DNA of 64,000 nucleotides from JAJEBT01 sp965221485 (GCA_965221485.1 OZ244893.1:1984001-2048000), one strand, 5' to 3'. Positions 34,090 through 43,206 are shown, counted from the first letter of the stretch. Made by a program: numbers and translations. The notes: generated by a model from the sequence alone, not told the origin.

Positions 34090-34488
34090 CACCGCCTGAT
34101 ATCACCGTTCGAAGTCCGGCGACATTATTGGGAAGACAGCAGACTGTTCGGAAATCTGTTGATTGTGACTGAATTCGAGGGTCTATTGTGGGAGACGCTT
34201 GCCCGTTGGTCTCTGCCCGCTTGACACGTGACGTAACCCGGTCCGATCGTTGTCGCGACGAGGACATGAGATCCTGAATCCACGGCGATGTCGCCTCGGG
34301 TTCCCGTATACCCGATCCCGCGCCCGAACCCGGCGAGCCGCCCCGCCTTCCGCCGGAGTGCTTGAAACCGGGCACCGATTGCAGGGTCCGGCTGCACGAT
34401 CCGGACTCCGGATTTGCCTCTGCTACGCGCCGTTTCGCCACAGCGTTCCAGAGCCCGTGACGCATCCGGATGGGGGCAACAAGAGCGA
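34090..34488. other. Spacer between convergent genes
   Basis: About 400 bp between the MDR reductase and the secreted HNH nuclease (convergent). Overlapping frames exist on both strands but none has domain or signal features. I found no clear intrinsic terminator. Confidence 0.35.
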
Positions 34489-35277
34489 TTATTCGCAAAC
34501 AACACCGTCGCGGTCGCCATCATTCATGAAGGGATAGGCGGGATGGCTTCGGTCAACCGGCGCAATGCCATGGCGTCGTGCCTCCCGGCAGGTGATCCGT
34601 CCATTGCCGTTGTCATCCCAAAGGCGCAACGGGTCTTCGACTTGCCGGGATTTCTGCTGTTGGGGGAGCCCGGACGGCCCACGCTTGCTGCCGTTATCCA
34701 TGAAAACCATATCGGTTGACGTGCAGTTCGAAAGGACACGTTCCAGCGTTCTCGCTTCTGCACGATCCACAGTGAGGCGATACTTTCGCTTGACGGAAAC
34801 AACGCGGGCGGCAAACCAGCACCGGTTCAATTGCGGAAGCCAGCGGGCTGCATCATGGCCGCACTTTCCTCCGGGACCGCAGCGGTTCACCTCGGGGGAT
34901 GCCAGTGTCAGATTGAGGAGATCTTCAGAGAAGCGCGCGCGAGCCCCTGCGCCAGCAGCGCAGAGACCACTGTCATGAGCCTCGGAAATGGCCACAATGT
35001 GATCAATGTCGGTCTGTCTCGTGCTGTGAAACGTGCGTCCCGTGTAAGGGCCGTAAATCCGATGCCCCATGGCCGCAACGATCCTGTGTTCAATGGACCG
35101 CGGGTAAGGGTAGTCTCCGCGGTTGTAGGGTGAACAACGGTGCTCCGGAGTGACCTCGAGACCGCGCCAGAATTCCCTTTCCTCTGCAGAGGACGGGCTT
35201 CCTGTGAGCGGTGCGGTGAGCGCAATGGCAACACTCAGGGTTCCCGGAATGGACCATCGGGCAATAAAACGGATCAC
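34489..35277 (-). CDS. Secreted HNH endonuclease (DUF1524/GmrSD C-terminal type) with Excalibur domain
   Basis: A 262-residue predicted extracytoplasmic nuclease. A Sec signal (TLSVAIALTAPLTGSPSSA, cleavage near 31) precedes an HNH domain of the DUF1524 type with DIDHIVAISEAHDSG (His-Asp metal centre), NLTLASPEVNR (asparagine) and four cysteines that may form disulfides outside the cell. The C-terminus is an Excalibur calcium-binding module, WDDNGNGRITCREAR followed by the terminal NDGDRDGVVCE, where Asp residues and Cys/Glu are conserved. Such proteins in soil and marine bacteria are thought to degrade extracellular DNA for nutrients. The gene is alone, 211 bp upstream of the gst-cysK-cysE group in the same orientation, with long spacers. 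Confidence 0.9.
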   Translation of the reverse strand: MIRFIARWSIPGTLSVAIALTAPLTGSPSSAEEREFWRGLEVTPEHRCSPYNRGDYPYPRSIEHRIVAAMGHRIYGPYTGRTFHSTRQTDIDHIVAISEAHDSGLCAAGAGARARFSEDLLNLTLASPEVNRCGPGGKCGHDAARWLPQLNRCWFAARVVSVKRKYRLTVDRAEARTLERVLSNCTSTDMVFMDNGSKRGPSGLPQQQKSRQVEDPLRLWDDNGNGRITCREARRHGIAPVDRSHPAYPFMNDGDRDGVVCE

Positions 35278-35488
35278 CGGCCCTTGCTCCTTGTCCGATC
35301 TGGTGGCCGTAACGGCCTTCGGGGAACAGAACGCTTCGGACGACTCCCCCCTGGCGTCTCCCTGGTCGCGTCACCACCCTGGAATCTGCGCCCCGGACAT
35401 TCAGGAAAGCCGACAGAAGGTCCGCCTTCTGCATTCACATGGCAGGTTCCCGCGAAGTCCTGTCAAGATCCCCGATCAGCTGTGGTTG

Positions 35489-36094
35489 TCAACCCGAGGG
35501 GCGAGATCCGGAAAAGAACGGGTATTCGGAATTGAACCGGTCCAGCCAGGGAACAAGACCGGAATGCCGTGAGCGCCATTCATACGGTTGGCGGAAGTCG
35601 AGATACTCAAGCGCGCAAGCAAGGCCTATGGCGCCAACGTCGACCGGAGAGATCGCAGGCGGCGATGCTCCCAGCGCGTCCAGCGCTCGTTCAATCTTGT
35701 CGCGCTGGAATGCAAGCCACGGTACATAGGGATCCTGGTCCGGCCTATACCGCCCCTCGTAAACCACCAGAAGGGCAGCCTCAAGAATTCCGTCACTTAT
35801 GGCAGCCTGTCTCAGAGCCTCGAACCTGGCGGTTTCCTCAACAGGAATAATTCGATTTCCACCAGCCAGATGATCGAGAAATTCGAGAATCACGCGGCTG
35901 TCTGAAAGGATCCTGCCATCCTGCAACTCAAGAACCGGAATTTTGGCAAGTGGATTGAGCGCACGCAGACGGTCTTCGTCATCGGCAATCTGGATTCGCA
36001 TGGAGTCAGCCATCCCGAGATGCTCGACAGCGAACAGCACCTTGCGCCCGAACGGCGACGGGAGACGGGTGACAAGTGTAAATCGCATGACCAT
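35489..36094 (-). CDS. Glutathione S-transferase family protein
   Basis: A 201-residue cytosolic GST-like protein. The N-terminal thioredoxin-fold domain has SPFGRKVLFAVEHLG (catalytic serine region), NPLAKIPVLELQDGRILSDSRVI (cis-proline and glutathione-binding Ser), and the C-terminal domain is all-helical from about residue 85. Family members conjugate or reduce with glutathione; the substrate is unknown. The start is ambiguous among GTG at 36097, ATG at 36094 and ATG at 36088; ATG at 36094 overlaps the cysK stop (ATGA) and is preferred. Its place at the end of the cysE-cysK transcript links it to sulfur metabolism, since cysteine feeds glutathione synthesis. Confidence 0.92.
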   Translation of the reverse strand: MVMRFTLVTRLPSPFGRKVLFAVEHLGMADSMRIQIADDEDRLRALNPLAKIPVLELQDGRILSDSRVILEFLDHLAGGNRIIPVEETARFEALRQAAISDGILEAALLVVYEGRYRPDQDPYVPWLAFQRDKIERALDALGASPPAISPVDVGAIGLACALEYLDFRQPYEWRSRHSGLVPWLDRFNSEYPFFSGSRPSG

Positions 36095-37092
36095 CACATC
36101 CAGTCGGGAACCGGCAACTGCTTGTCTCGCAGGAAATCCGGGCTAAAGAGTTTGGACTGGTAGCGCTGGCCCCCGTCGCACAATATGGTGACGATTGTAT
36201 GGCCCGGACCCAGTTCGCGCGCCAGCCGGATTGCACCAGCAACATTGATGCCTGACGATCCACCCAGACAGAGACCTTCCTGTTTCAGAAGATCAAACAG
36301 CACCGGCAGGGCTTCGGAATCGGGGATGCGAAATGGGACATCAACTTGGGCTTCCGCCACATTGCCAGTCACCCGTCCCTGGCCAATGCCCTCGGTGATC
36401 GAGGAGCCTTCGCTCTTCAGCTCTCCGCTCCTGTAATATTCATACATGGCTGCGCCATCCGGATCGGCCAGCCCGATCCGGATATCCGGATTGGCTTCCT
36501 TCAGGAATGTTGAAACGCCGGCAAGCGTTCCACCCGTCCCCATCGCGCAAATAAAGCCGTCAAGTTTACCGTCCGTCTGCTCCCAGATCTCCGGACCGGT
36601 CGACCGGTAATGGCCCCGCCAGTTGGACGGGTTGTCCCACTGATTGGCCCACCATGCCCCCTCGGGCTCACGTCTGGAAAGATCTTCGGCCACACGTTCC
36701 GACACCCGGACATAGTTTCCGGGATCCCGGTAAGGCTTGGCCGGGACCGGCATGAGTTCGGCGCCGCACAGCCGCAACATATCCATTTTTTCCTGGCTCT
36801 GGGTCTCCGGGATTACAATGACAGTCCGGTAACCCCGGGCATTCGCAACGAGCGCCAGACCAATTCCCGTGTTTCCGGCCGTACCTTCCACAATGACTCC
36901 GCCCGGTCGGATCAGGCCCTTCTCCTCGGCGTCCAGGATCATGTAAAGCGCTGCCCGATCCTTCACCGATCCCCCGGGATTGAGAAACTCGGCCTTGCCA
37001 TAAATTTCACAACCCGTGATCTCGGAGGGCTTTCGGAGCCTGATCAGCGGAGTCTTGCCGACGGTCCCGAGAAAACCATCCCGAATATCCAT
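36094..37092 (-). CDS. cysK: Cysteine synthase A, O-acetylserine sulfhydrylase
   Basis: A 332-residue PLP enzyme that makes cysteine from O-acetylserine and sulfide. The Schiff-base lysine is Lys44 in NPGGSVKDRAA. The substrate loop EGTAGNTGIGLAL and the PLP phosphate-binding loop GTGGTLAG are intact; SSGINVAGA lies near the C-terminus. The EGTAGNTG loop differs slightly from canonical EPTSGNTG, as in the longer alphaproteobacterial group of about 340 residues. It lies 15 bp downstream of cysE and overlaps the gst gene by 1 bp, forming a cysE-cysK-gst operon. CysE and CysK would associate into the cysteine synthase complex if the CysE C-terminal peptide binds, but the CysE tail here does not end in isoleucine. 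Confidence 0.94.
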   Translation of the reverse strand: MDIRDGFLGTVGKTPLIRLRKPSEITGCEIYGKAEFLNPGGSVKDRAALYMILDAEEKGLIRPGGVIVEGTAGNTGIGLALVANARGYRTVIVIPETQSQEKMDMLRLCGAELMPVPAKPYRDPGNYVRVSERVAEDLSRREPEGAWWANQWDNPSNWRGHYRSTGPEIWEQTDGKLDGFICAMGTGGTLAGVSTFLKEANPDIRIGLADPDGAAMYEYYRSGELKSEGSSITEGIGQGRVTGNVAEAQVDVPFRIPDSEALPVLFDLLKQEGLCLGGSSGINVAGAIRLARELGPGHTIVTILCDGGQRYQSKLFSPDFLRDKQLPVPDWM

Positions 37093-37107
37093 GTCTGCAC
37101 AAATTCC

Positions 37108-37812
37108 CTATGGACGATCCGCAACACTGCTCCGTTCCTCGGGAACAGGCAAGTGGCCTTCGCGGTTTTCCACTTCATCGATCCGTGCCCGCAGCGACTG
37201 GACCTCAGCCATCATTCCTTCCAGCGCCCTGACGACGGGATCCGGAAGGTCACGGGCAGGAATACCGTAGGCCGCAAACGCATCGGCCGAAACGGGCCCC
37301 GATGCGGGGCGAGCCGGGATTCCGACCATGGTGACTCCGGGCGGCACATCCTTGAGAACAACGGCATTTGCACCGATCAATGCCCCGTCCCCCACCGTGA
37401 CAGGACCCAGCACCTGTGCACCGGCCCCGACGACCACGCCGTTGCCGATTGTGGGATGGCGTTTTTTCTTCTCAAGTGAAACACCACCCAATGTCACACC
37501 GTGATAAAGCGTGACATCGTCTCCCACCTCTGCCGTCTCGCCAATGACACAACCCATACCGTGATCAATGAACAGGCGGCGACCGAGTCTCGCGGCGGGA
37601 TGAATTTCAATGCCTGTCAGGACCCGGCCCATATGCGAAACAAACCGCCCCGCGAGATGAAGTCTCGCGCGCCAGAGGCCATGCGCAATACGATAGAAAA
37701 GAAGCGCATGAAAGCCTGGATAACAAACCACGGCCTCGAACCGGGAACGGGCCGCTGGATCTCTCTCCATGATCACACGGAGATCCTCGGCAACGTGCTC
37801 AAACCACCGCAT
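37108..37812 (-). CDS. cysE: Serine O-acetyltransferase
   Basis: A 234-residue hexapeptide-repeat acetyltransferase that makes O-acetylserine from serine and acetyl-CoA, the committed step to cysteine. The N-terminal helical domain (YPGFHALLFYRIAHGLW) precedes the left-handed beta-helix with GIEIHPAARLGRRLFIDHG, GETAEVGDDVTLYHGVTLGG, HPTIGNGVVVGAGAQVLG and GANAVVLKDVP; the catalytic His/Asp pair is in the FIDHG region. The size is that of the short EpsC/CysE type. The C-terminus extends past the helix with a charged coiled-coil-like segment and lacks the terminal isoleucine used to dock into CysK. It starts the cysE-cysK-gst operon. Confidence 0.94.
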   Translation of the reverse strand: MRWFEHVAEDLRVIMERDPAARSRFEAVVCYPGFHALLFYRIAHGLWRARLHLAGRFVSHMGRVLTGIEIHPAARLGRRLFIDHGMGCVIGETAEVGDDVTLYHGVTLGGVSLEKKKRHPTIGNGVVVGAGAQVLGPVTVGDGALIGANAVVLKDVPPGVTMVGIPARPASGPVSADAFAAYGIPARDLPDPVVRALEGMMAEVQSLRARIDEVENREGHLPVPEERSSVADRP

Positions 37813-38271
37813 AGGCCAATCAAACCCCTTTACTTGTCAATCCGACATGGTGCCAAATGTCAGACATGTCAAGTGGTTGGACGACAGCCGATACCTTGAA
37901 ACCGGCCCCAAAGTCAAACAGGCCCGCTGCCGTGACGTCCGGCTCCGGCAGTATTCCTGTGATTGAATTCGCTGCGGAAACAGGAATCCCGCGACGGTTT
38001 CGCAAGGCTCCATCAAAGCCTTGCGGCCGGCCGGATGGCAGGGATGGTCGGACAAGACCTGCCTGATGTGCCGTCCGGAACTCACTGCCGTCCCTGAAAT
38101 TTATGATCCCGGCAGTGTCGCAGGCCGGCACAGGCCGAACATAGTTCGCGAGCAAGCCGTGAGGCGCCGTACTGGCCCGAACAGCAACGAAGTGGATCCG
38201 ACACCTGCCGGAGCAACCGTTCTCTGGCATAATCTTCGGAATTGTAACGCGAGAACAGCGCTGCGCCCGGG
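37813..38271. other. Divergent spacer between cysE and UDG-like gene
   Basis: About 460 bp without a recognised gene. Minus-strand frames of 80-136 codons (37820-38230) were read and rejected for lack of domain or start site. It must contain the cysE and UDG-like promoters; nothing definite is visible. Confidence 0.35.
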
Positions 38272-38874
38272 ATGACGATCACACTTGAAGCCCTGCTGAG
38301 CGATATCCGGGCCTGCACCCGTTGCGCCGACAGTCTCCCTCTGGGCCCAAGACCGGTTCTGCGGGGCAAGGCCTCGGCACGACTTCTGATCGTCGGCCAG
38401 GCACCAGGAATTCGCGTCCACAATTCGGGCATTCCCTGGAACGATCCGAGTGGCCGACGTCTCCGGCATTGGCTCGACCTCAGTGACGAGACGTTCTATG
38501 ACGAGACCAGAATTGCTATTGCACCGATCGGGTTCTGTTATCCCGGAACCATGAAAAATGGTGGTGACTGTCCACCGCGCCCAGAATGTGCCCCCTCCTG
38601 GCACCCGGCTCTGCAAGGGGCTCTCGTGAATATCGAACTGACACTTCTGGTCGGCTCATACGCACAGGCATGGTATCTGGGCAAGCGCCGCGGGCGCACA
38701 ATGACCGACACAGTCCGCGCCTGGCGTACCTATCTCCCCGAATACCTCCCTGTCCCGCATCCAAGCTGGCGTACGACCGGCTGGCAAAACCGGAATACCT
38801 GGTTTGACGACGAGCTCTTACCGGCGCTTCGGGACAGGCTCAAGCCACTTCTGGGACTCGTTCCGGATCCTTGA
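38272..38874 (+). CDS. Uracil-DNA glycosylase family protein
   Basis: A 200-residue member of the UDG superfamily. The N-terminus has CTRCADSLPLGPRPV, the active-site loop is GQAPGIRVHNSGIPWND near residue 44, and the DNA-intercalating loop motif is VPHPSWRTTGWQNRN near 163. The form GQAPG...NSGIPWNDxSG is found in the uracil-DNA glycosylase-like group seen in alphaproteobacteria, related to families 4/5 but without the complete four-cysteine Fe-S cluster (only CTRC and CPPRPEC are visible). True excision of uracil from DNA is likely by family but unproven. It is monocistronic with spacers of several hundred bp on both sides. Confidence 0.9.
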   Translation: MTITLEALLSDIRACTRCADSLPLGPRPVLRGKASARLLIVGQAPGIRVHNSGIPWNDPSGRRLRHWLDLSDETFYDETRIAIAPIGFCYPGTMKNGGDCPPRPECAPSWHPALQGALVNIELTLLVGSYAQAWYLGKRRGRTMTDTVRAWRTYLPEYLPVPHPSWRTTGWQNRNTWFDDELLPALRDRLKPLLGLVPDP

Positions 38875-39167
38875 GAGCATCCTCTGCAACCGGGCCCTTT
38901 ACAGATTGCAGCCCTGGTGCCCGCGCTGCGGTTGTCACTCCCGCCTGGTACAAACCACGTTCAATTCATGTCCTCCCGAGCAAGACCGGACCTGACTTGT
39001 TTGGGCACAGGGGAGTAACCGGAACCGCGTGGAGATGCCGATTGGGGCATCAGAACCTGCCCGATCCGTCAGCCCCATCATCTGTGAACCAGCCAATTCC
39101 GACTGTCGCCTGCCAGGCTTCACGGATCCATTTCATCCGGCGCCCGGTACGGGTCGATTCTGGGGTC

Positions 39168-39569
39168 TCATCCGCTCTCAATGGCTTCCATATCTTCGTC
39201 CGAAAGCCCGAAATGATGTCCGATTTCATGGACAATGACGTGGCGAACCAGGTGGCTGAGATCTTCCTCGGTCTCACACCAGTAATCGAGTAGTGGTCGC
39301 CGATAAAGAAACACCATGTCAACCTCGGGAACGGCTCCGCCGTCCTTCACACCAATTGGTGTGCCCCGATAGAGACCCATGAGATCGAACGGACTCTGAA
39401 GAGCCATTTCCCGCTCGGTCGCCGTATCCGGAAAATCCTCGACCCGGAAAACGATTTCCTTTGTCAGGGATCGAAATGACGACGGAAGTTCCAGATAAGC
39501 CTGCCGCGCGATGGTCTCAATCTCGTCAAGAGTGGGAGCAGTGGTATGACGGGGCTGTGGAGACAACAT
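39168..39569 (-). CDS. Minimal metallopeptidase (PF06262 zincin)
   Basis: A 133-residue zincin with the HEXXH motif at His114-Glu115-His118 (VIVHEIGHHFGLSD) and an Asp at 124 as possible third ligand. This matches the short PF06262 family, single-domain proteins of about 115-135 residues found across bacteria. Their substrate is unknown and activity in many has not been shown. DLMGLYRGTPIG and DMVFLYRRPLLDYW before the motif are also family features. No signal peptide is seen, so it is cytosolic. The start ATG at 39569 fits the family length. No operon partner is evident. Confidence 0.93.
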   Translation of the reverse strand: MLSPQPRHTTAPTLDEIETIARQAYLELPSSFRSLTKEIVFRVEDFPDTATEREMALQSPFDLMGLYRGTPIGVKDGGAVPEVDMVFLYRRPLLDYWCETEEDLSHLVRHVIVHEIGHHFGLSDEDMEAIESG

Positions 39570-40146
39570 TGACTACCAGATCGAGCGGTCGATGGCGGCC
39601 GACCGGGTTTCGGCAAGACCTTTACAATACATGACCGGGTGACAGAGCGAAAATATTCTCCCGGAAACGCCCCCGCCGGTCCTTTCTTCTGTCCGGGGCC
39701 GAAGCTGCCTTTTTCCGAACCTCGCGGAAAGCACGAATCCAGGCAGGCCCCGATCCCCGGGCAAGATTCTTGCTCAGGAATAATGGTCACGAGGCCTGAA
39801 ACCGTGCTGCAGCAGGCTTGCCAGCCACCACTTCACGCGTCAGGAGGGGAAGACCAGTGCTGTGCGAGTCGGTCCAGCACCCGGGTGTTGTCAGTCAGCG
39901 GATTCGGGACAGGCTGCACACGCTCCGCCGGGCAGGACAACACATGCGACCCCACCCCATCGGGAAGAACATGGTACCGGACGGTATCCGAGGCCGCGCC
40001 CGTACCCGGCCTGCATGAATTGTCGCATCCAGCCGGCCCGGAACCACGCTATACTGGCGTTGGCAGGCACCGGGCTGGACAGGGTTCGTGCCCGTCCCCG
40101 ATGTGCAGGGAAAAGGCGTTCATCAACAGGAACGGGAGAAATGCTG
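39570..40146. other. Long divergent spacer without a gene
   Basis: About 580 bp between the divergent metallopeptidase and pterin dehydratase genes. Plus-strand frames reaching back to 39639 and 39862 overlap the dehydratase gene but are Arg/Pro/Ser-rich shadows. No tRNA, repeat or hairpin was recognised. Its length is notable for such small genes. Confidence 0.4.
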
Positions 40147-40452
40147 ATGGTCGAAAAACTTGCGGGAGAAGCCCGGCAAATGGCACTCCAGTCTCTGGGC
40201 GGCTGGACGGTTACCGACGGGCGCGATGCAATCACCCGGTCCTTTCGCTTTTCGGATTTCAATGAAGCTTTCGGGTTCATGGCCCGGGTCGCAATCAAGG
40301 CCGACCAGATGGATCATCACCCCGAGTGGTTCAACGTTTACAATCGGGTCGATGTCACACTGTCGACCCACGATGTTGGCGGACTCTCGGAGCGCGACAT
40401 CGCCCTTGCAAAATTCATCGACAATATTGCAGGCTCCGCCGGAGATTGGTGA
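40147..40452 (+). CDS. phhB: Pterin-4a-carbinolamine dehydratase
   Basis: A 101-residue protein of the PCD/DCoH family, which dehydrates 4a-hydroxytetrahydrobiopterin formed by aromatic amino acid hydroxylases. The active-site motif appears as MDHHPEWFNVYNRVDVTLSTHD (first 20 residues cover the histidine pair and tryptophan), preceded by FSDFNEAFGFMARVA. The ATG at 40147 is preferred to that at 40141 because GGGAG lies 8 nt before it. No phenylalanine hydroxylase is near, so the role may be general pterin recycling or molybdopterin-related; the latter has been proposed for homologues. It is convergent with the EamA pair, only 2 bp separating the stop codons. Confidence 0.96.
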   Translation: MVEKLAGEARQMALQSLGGWTVTDGRDAITRSFRFSDFNEAFGFMARVAIKADQMDHHPEWFNVYNRVDVTLSTHDVGGLSERDIALAKFIDNIAGSAGDW

Positions 40453-40454
40453 GT

Positions 40455-41387
40455 TCACGAGGCTTTCCCGGATCGGTGCGATGCCAGTCCCGGAATGGTC
40501 AACCATAATGATGCACCAAAGATGATGGCGCCTCCGATCCATGTCCAGACATCCGGAAAGTCCCCGAATACGGCCCATCCCAGGACCGCCGCCCATATCA
40601 GTCGCGTGAAATTGAACGGCATGGCGACAGAGACGTCCGCAGCCTGTATCCCGCGATTGAAAGTCCGCTGAAGGATAAAACTGGCAAGGCCCATGCTGCC
40701 AATCAGGATCCACAGTTCTGGTGGCGGCGTTTTCCAGACAATCGCAGTGGGAATCACAAGCAGGGCTGTCTGGGTGATAAAAAGCCAGGCGGCGATCGTA
40801 TCCGGCGTATCCGTGCGCACCAGGGTCTTGATCAGAACCGTGATCACCGCTCCCGAGAGAGTAGAACCGAGGGCGAAAAGGATGCCCCAGTTCAGTTCGG
40901 TAAAGCCCGGTCGTATGACGGCAACCGCCCCGACAAATCCGACCAGTATGGCCGCCCACCGCTTCACTCCGGCGACTTCCCCAAGAAACAGCACGGCGAT
41001 GGCCGCACCGATCACCGGCTGCAGGAAATTGATAGCCGATATGTCGGCAATAGGCAGGAACGCTGTAGCTGCAAACAAAAGCGTCACATTGATGGAAGAC
41101 AAGGTGCCGCGCAGGATATGGCGCCCGATCCGCTGCGTCTGAAGGGCGGACCTGCCAACACGCATGAACCAGGGGAGCATGAACACCATGGCAAATGCGT
41201 TCCTGAGAAAAACGATCTGAAAGACGTGAATGTCGGGTGCCAGCAGCTTGCTGATGGCAAGCGACACCACGAAAGCAATCGCGGAAAGCGACATCCATAT
41301 CCCGGCGCGCACAGAACCTGGCAGCGACGAAAAAACACCGCGCAACGACCGGACGAGACGATCCGGACTGCGGTTCCTCACCGGCAT
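40455..41387 (-). CDS. EamA/DMT-family transporter (tandem copy 1)
   Basis: A 310-residue ten-helix carrier with two EamA repeats. The first repeat starts GIWMSLSAIAFVVSLAISKLL and includes FQIVFLRNAFAMVFMLPW; the inter-repeat linker is FVGAVAVIRPGFTE, and the second repeat ends with FPDVWTWIGGAIIFGASL. The ATG at 41387 has GGGAGGG almost adjacent, tight for a ribosome site, but the longer frame to 41522 would overlap the next gene's C-terminus and is not protein-like. It resembles the neighbour at 41407-42303 and the gene at 3344-4213 in motif order (RPGFTE, DVWTW), so all three are paralogues. The substrate is unknown. Confidence 0.9.
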   Translation of the reverse strand: MPVRNRSPDRLVRSLRGVFSSLPGSVRAGIWMSLSAIAFVVSLAISKLLAPDIHVFQIVFLRNAFAMVFMLPWFMRVGRSALQTQRIGRHILRGTLSSINVTLLFAATAFLPIADISAINFLQPVIGAAIAVLFLGEVAGVKRWAAILVGFVGAVAVIRPGFTELNWGILFALGSTLSGAVITVLIKTLVRTDTPDTIAAWLFITQTALLVIPTAIVWKTPPPELWILIGSMGLASFILQRTFNRGIQAADVSVAMPFNFTRLIWAAVLGWAVFGDFPDVWTWIGGAIIFGASLWLTIPGLASHRSGKAS

Positions 41388-41406
41388 CCCTCCCTGTCCG
41401 CGTTTC

Positions 41407-42303
41407 TCATCCAGTGTTCCGGCCCGGTTTCCTGTCCCGCCTGCCGGCGAATATCGAAGCCGAAAAAATGACGATCGCCCCAACAACGGTCCAGATATCC
41501 GGCAATTCCGAAAACGCCACAAACCCGATCAGGATCGCAAACAGCAGACGGCTGAAGTCGAACGGCGCAACAGCACTCGCGTCACCGATGGCAAAAGCAC
41601 GCGAATAGAACCGTTGGGCGGTGGTCGAAGCGGCTCCGAGAGCAAAGCCCCACAACCATTGCTCCGGATCAGGCCAGGTCCAGACAAACGCAGCGCCCAG
41701 CGTCGCAAAGGGCAGCATGTAGACGGACTGGTACAATGCTGCTGTATCCGGTCGGTCTGTCCGCAAGGTTACCTTCAGAATCATGGCCGTACACGCAATC
41801 AGAAGCCCTGCACCAACGACCATCACGGCTCCGATATTGACGTCCTGAAACCCCGGCCGAATGACGATCAGCGTCCCAAGGAAACCGACAAGCAACGCCA
41901 ACCAGCTCCGGCGGCGAAACGGCTCACGCAGGAACAGAACGCCGAACAGGGCGATGAAGAGCGGAAACGTGAACGAGATCGCGGTCGCATCCGCAATCGG
42001 AATCAATGCGACCCCGCCAAACCATCCATACATCGCAACCGTGCTGAGCAATCCGCGGCAGACATACAGGCGGGAATGGCGGGTCCTCATTGCGCTGATT
42101 CCGACCCGCATCAGCCACGGCAGCATAATGACGATCCCGAAAAGGGCTCGAAACAACGAAATCTCCAGAAAATGGAGTTCCTTTGAGAGATGACGCACAA
42201 TGGCAGCCTGAATAGCGAACATGACGGCACTGAGCGTCATCCACAGCGCGCCCTGCCAGGACCTTGGAACACGAGAAATCATCCGGGAAGAAAACGGGTT
42301 CAT
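41407..42303 (-). CDS. EamA/DMT-family transporter (tandem copy 2)
   Basis: A 298-residue paralogue of the adjacent transporter, with ten hydrophobic helices. Landmarks are GALWMTLSAVMFAIQAAIVRHL at the start, ISLFRALFGIVIMLPWLMRVG, FLGTLIVIRPGFQDVN between the repeats and LPDIWTVVGAIVIFSASIF at the end. The ATG at 42303 leaves a 16-residue cytoplasmic tail. It ends 19 bp before the start of tandem copy 1, so the two are one transcript. The pair arose by duplication but is well diverged. It is divergent from the SDR gene with 38 bp between start codons. Confidence 0.92.
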   Translation of the reverse strand: MNPFSSRMISRVPRSWQGALWMTLSAVMFAIQAAIVRHLSKELHFLEISLFRALFGIVIMLPWLMRVGISAMRTRHSRLYVCRGLLSTVAMYGWFGGVALIPIADATAISFTFPLFIALFGVLFLREPFRRRSWLALLVGFLGTLIVIRPGFQDVNIGAVMVVGAGLLIACTAMILKVTLRTDRPDTAALYQSVYMLPFATLGAAFVWTWPDPEQWLWGFALGAASTTAQRFYSRAFAIGDASAVAPFDFSRLLFAILIGFVAFSELPDIWTVVGAIVIFSASIFAGRRDRKPGRNTG

Positions 42304-42341
42304 GGATCGCCCGGATGGTCACATATTCGAGCGGAATACCC

Positions 42342-43133
42342 ATGCGTTTTGCCAACAGGACAGTCTGGATCACGGGGGCGTCGTCGGGAATCGGCGAAGC
42401 TCTCGCAAAGGCTTTTCACGCTGAAGGAGCCAGCGTCATCCTGTCTTCCCGGCGGGAAAAAGAACTCAACCAGGTAGCCAACACACTTACGGGTGTGTCC
42501 GGCGCCGGGGTCACGGTCCTGCCATTTGATGTAACCGATGAAACCGCCGTCATGGAAGCAGCCCGAAAGATTATCGAACAATCGGGACCCATTGACATAC
42601 TCGTGAACAATGCCGGGCTGACACAAAGGGCAAGGGTCGCTGAAACCGAACTTTCCGTCTTTCGAGAGGTCATGGAAGTAAACTATTTTGGCCCCCTGAT
42701 GATGACGAAAGCAGTCCTGCCGTCCATGATCGATCATGGACGCGGGCATATCGTCACCATCACCAGCGTTGCTGCAAAGTACGGATCACCCCTGCGTTCC
42801 GGATATAATGCTGCCAAGCATGCAGCACACGGATTTTTCGATGCGCTGCGCGAGGAAGTGACCGAACACGGAATCGACGTCACCCTTATCGTTCCGGGTG
42901 CGGTGAGGACAAACATATCCCTCAATGCGCTTACCGGCAACGGTGCCCGATACGGACGAATGGACCGCTTTCTCGAACGCGGACTGCCGCCGGAGATCTG
43001 CGCGACACGAATACTTGATGCGGTTCACACCAGAAAACGGGAAATCATGATCGCACGGGGCGCTGCGCGCCGACATGTCTATCTCAAGGCGGTTGCGCCG
43101 CGACTGCTGTCCCGGGTTCTGCGACGCCGCTGA
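42342..43133 (+). CDS. Short-chain dehydrogenase/reductase
   Basis: A 263-residue classical SDR. The NAD(P)-binding TGASSGIG is at residues 10-17, NNAG near 93, and the catalytic Ser-Tyr-Lys set appears as ITSVAAKYGSP (Ser) and GYNAAKHAAHG (Tyr and Lys). The C-terminal region LIVPGAVRTNISLNAL places it near the DHRS7/YqjQ-like SDR group; the substrate is unknown. The ATG at 42342 is preferred over in-frame ATGs at 42264 and 42315 because the Rossmann strand starts right after it and the earlier ones would overlap the divergent transporter. The acetoacetyl-CoA synthetase gene begins 73 bp downstream. Confidence 0.92.
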   Translation: MRFANRTVWITGASSGIGEALAKAFHAEGASVILSSRREKELNQVANTLTGVSGAGVTVLPFDVTDETAVMEAARKIIEQSGPIDILVNNAGLTQRARVAETELSVFREVMEVNYFGPLMMTKAVLPSMIDHGRGHIVTITSVAAKYGSPLRSGYNAAKHAAHGFFDALREEVTEHGIDVTLIVPGAVRTNISLNALTGNGARYGRMDRFLERGLPPEICATRILDAVHTRKREIMIARGAARRHVYLKAVAPRLLSRVLRRR

Positions 43134-43206
43134 GTTGGGGACAATTTCCCCGGAACCCGCAAGAATGATAGCTTGCGAGGCGCATTGGCAAAGGAGCAAG
43201 TTCTTG

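Noticed and set aside
37820..38230. 136-codon minus-strand frame upstream of cysE
   Set aside because: No domain, no credible start, and it lies in the divergent promoter region.
39639..40265. 208-codon plus-strand frame before phhB
   Set aside because: Composition is Arg/Pro/Ser/Gly-rich without hydrophobic core, it overlaps phhB in another frame and has no ribosome site.
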